The position numbers were made by a program, and so were the translations under genes. DNA of 13,509 nt from an uncultured bacterium (GTDB lineage Bacteria; Muiribacteriota; Ozemobacteria; Ozemobacterales; Ozemobacteraceae): assembly GCA_937949615.1 (NCBI GenBank), contig CALEDQ010000001.1, positions 1-13,509 of the forward strand. The letters are read 5' to 3'. Positions 13,435 to 13,509 of this stretch are shown one piece after another. The notes below the pieces were generated by a model that was given only the letters and a program-made list of their open reading frames with translations, did no database searches and was not told the origin of the DNA. Numbering within the stretch: the stretch's first letter is position 1; every line of letters begins with the position of its first letter.

Positions 13435-13469
13435 AACAGGGCCGAGTTCTTTTGGAACTCAGCCCTGTT
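13435..13469 (-). terminator. Terminator for the minus-strand gene at the right edge
   Basis: Arms of 15 bases (13435-13449 and 13455-13469) pair with a single mismatch around the loop. On the minus strand the hairpin is followed by TTTGCTTTT, so it reads as a rho-independent terminator for transcripts coming from the right edge. It begins five bases after a stop codon (13476-13474) that ends the gene called next. On the plus strand there is no U-tract. Confidence 0.8.
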
Positions 13470-13473
13470 AAAT

Positions 13474-13509
13474 TTATGAATAAAGATCGAAAGGCTTTAA
13501 AAATTCTTC
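13474..13509 (-). CDS. Partial gene, last 11 codons and stop only
   Basis: Eleven in-frame codons and a TAA stop are visible on the minus strand at the right window edge (EEFLKPFDLYS). The terminator at 13435-13469 follows at once, which makes this frame much more likely than the other minus frames. Too little is present to name the product. Confidence 0.5.
   Translation of the reverse strand, partial: EEFLKPFDLYS

Overview
The window looks like chromosomal DNA from a Gram-negative-type bacterium. Several products carry Sec signal peptides, there is a periplasmic-type class A beta-lactamase domain, a pseudopilin-like protein, and ordinary Shine-Dalgarno starts. The mix of exported zinc-ribbon proteins, a DUF2225-like domain on a TPR/HEAT-like scaffold and GspG-like anchored proteins reminds me of deep-branching environmental phyla such as Candidatus Riflebacteria. 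That placement is inference from gene flavour only. I see no rRNA, tRNA, IS element, phage gene or CRISPR array.

Layout. Left end (1-1388): a plus-strand exported zinc-ribbon protein with an SH3-like domain, ending inside a perfect hairpin. Positions 1398-4642: a compact minus-strand operon read right to left: MazG-like nucleotide pyrophosphohydrolase, exported DUF2225-like protein, YhbS-like GNAT acetyltransferase. Positions 4772-8652: a second minus-strand operon that may read on into the first: an exported TolB-like propeller fused to a class A beta-lactamase, a BchE-like B12-binding radical SAM enzyme, and a RimJ/RimL-type GNAT. A small acidic plus-strand protein (8869-9156) converges with a third, unrelated GNAT (minus, 9180-9779). 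After a 383-base gene-free stretch with promoter-like and repeated elements comes a C-ending-codon-rich acyl-AMP ligase related to OleC (10163-11899) with a strong terminator. The right end is more AT-rich: a membrane-anchored pseudopilin-like protein (plus), a small anchored orphan (minus), and the last codons of a minus-strand gene followed by its terminator.

How the parts may work together. The middle block has a resistance, modification and house-cleaning flavour: a beta-lactamase, three GNATs, a nucleotide pyrophosphohydrolase and a radical SAM enzyme. No substrate can be read from the sequence, and the genes need not form one pathway. The most unusual object is the propeller/beta-lactamase fusion, whose lactamase half keeps every canonical catalytic motif, including the Arg-Ser-Gly variant typical of CARB/PSE carbenicillinases.
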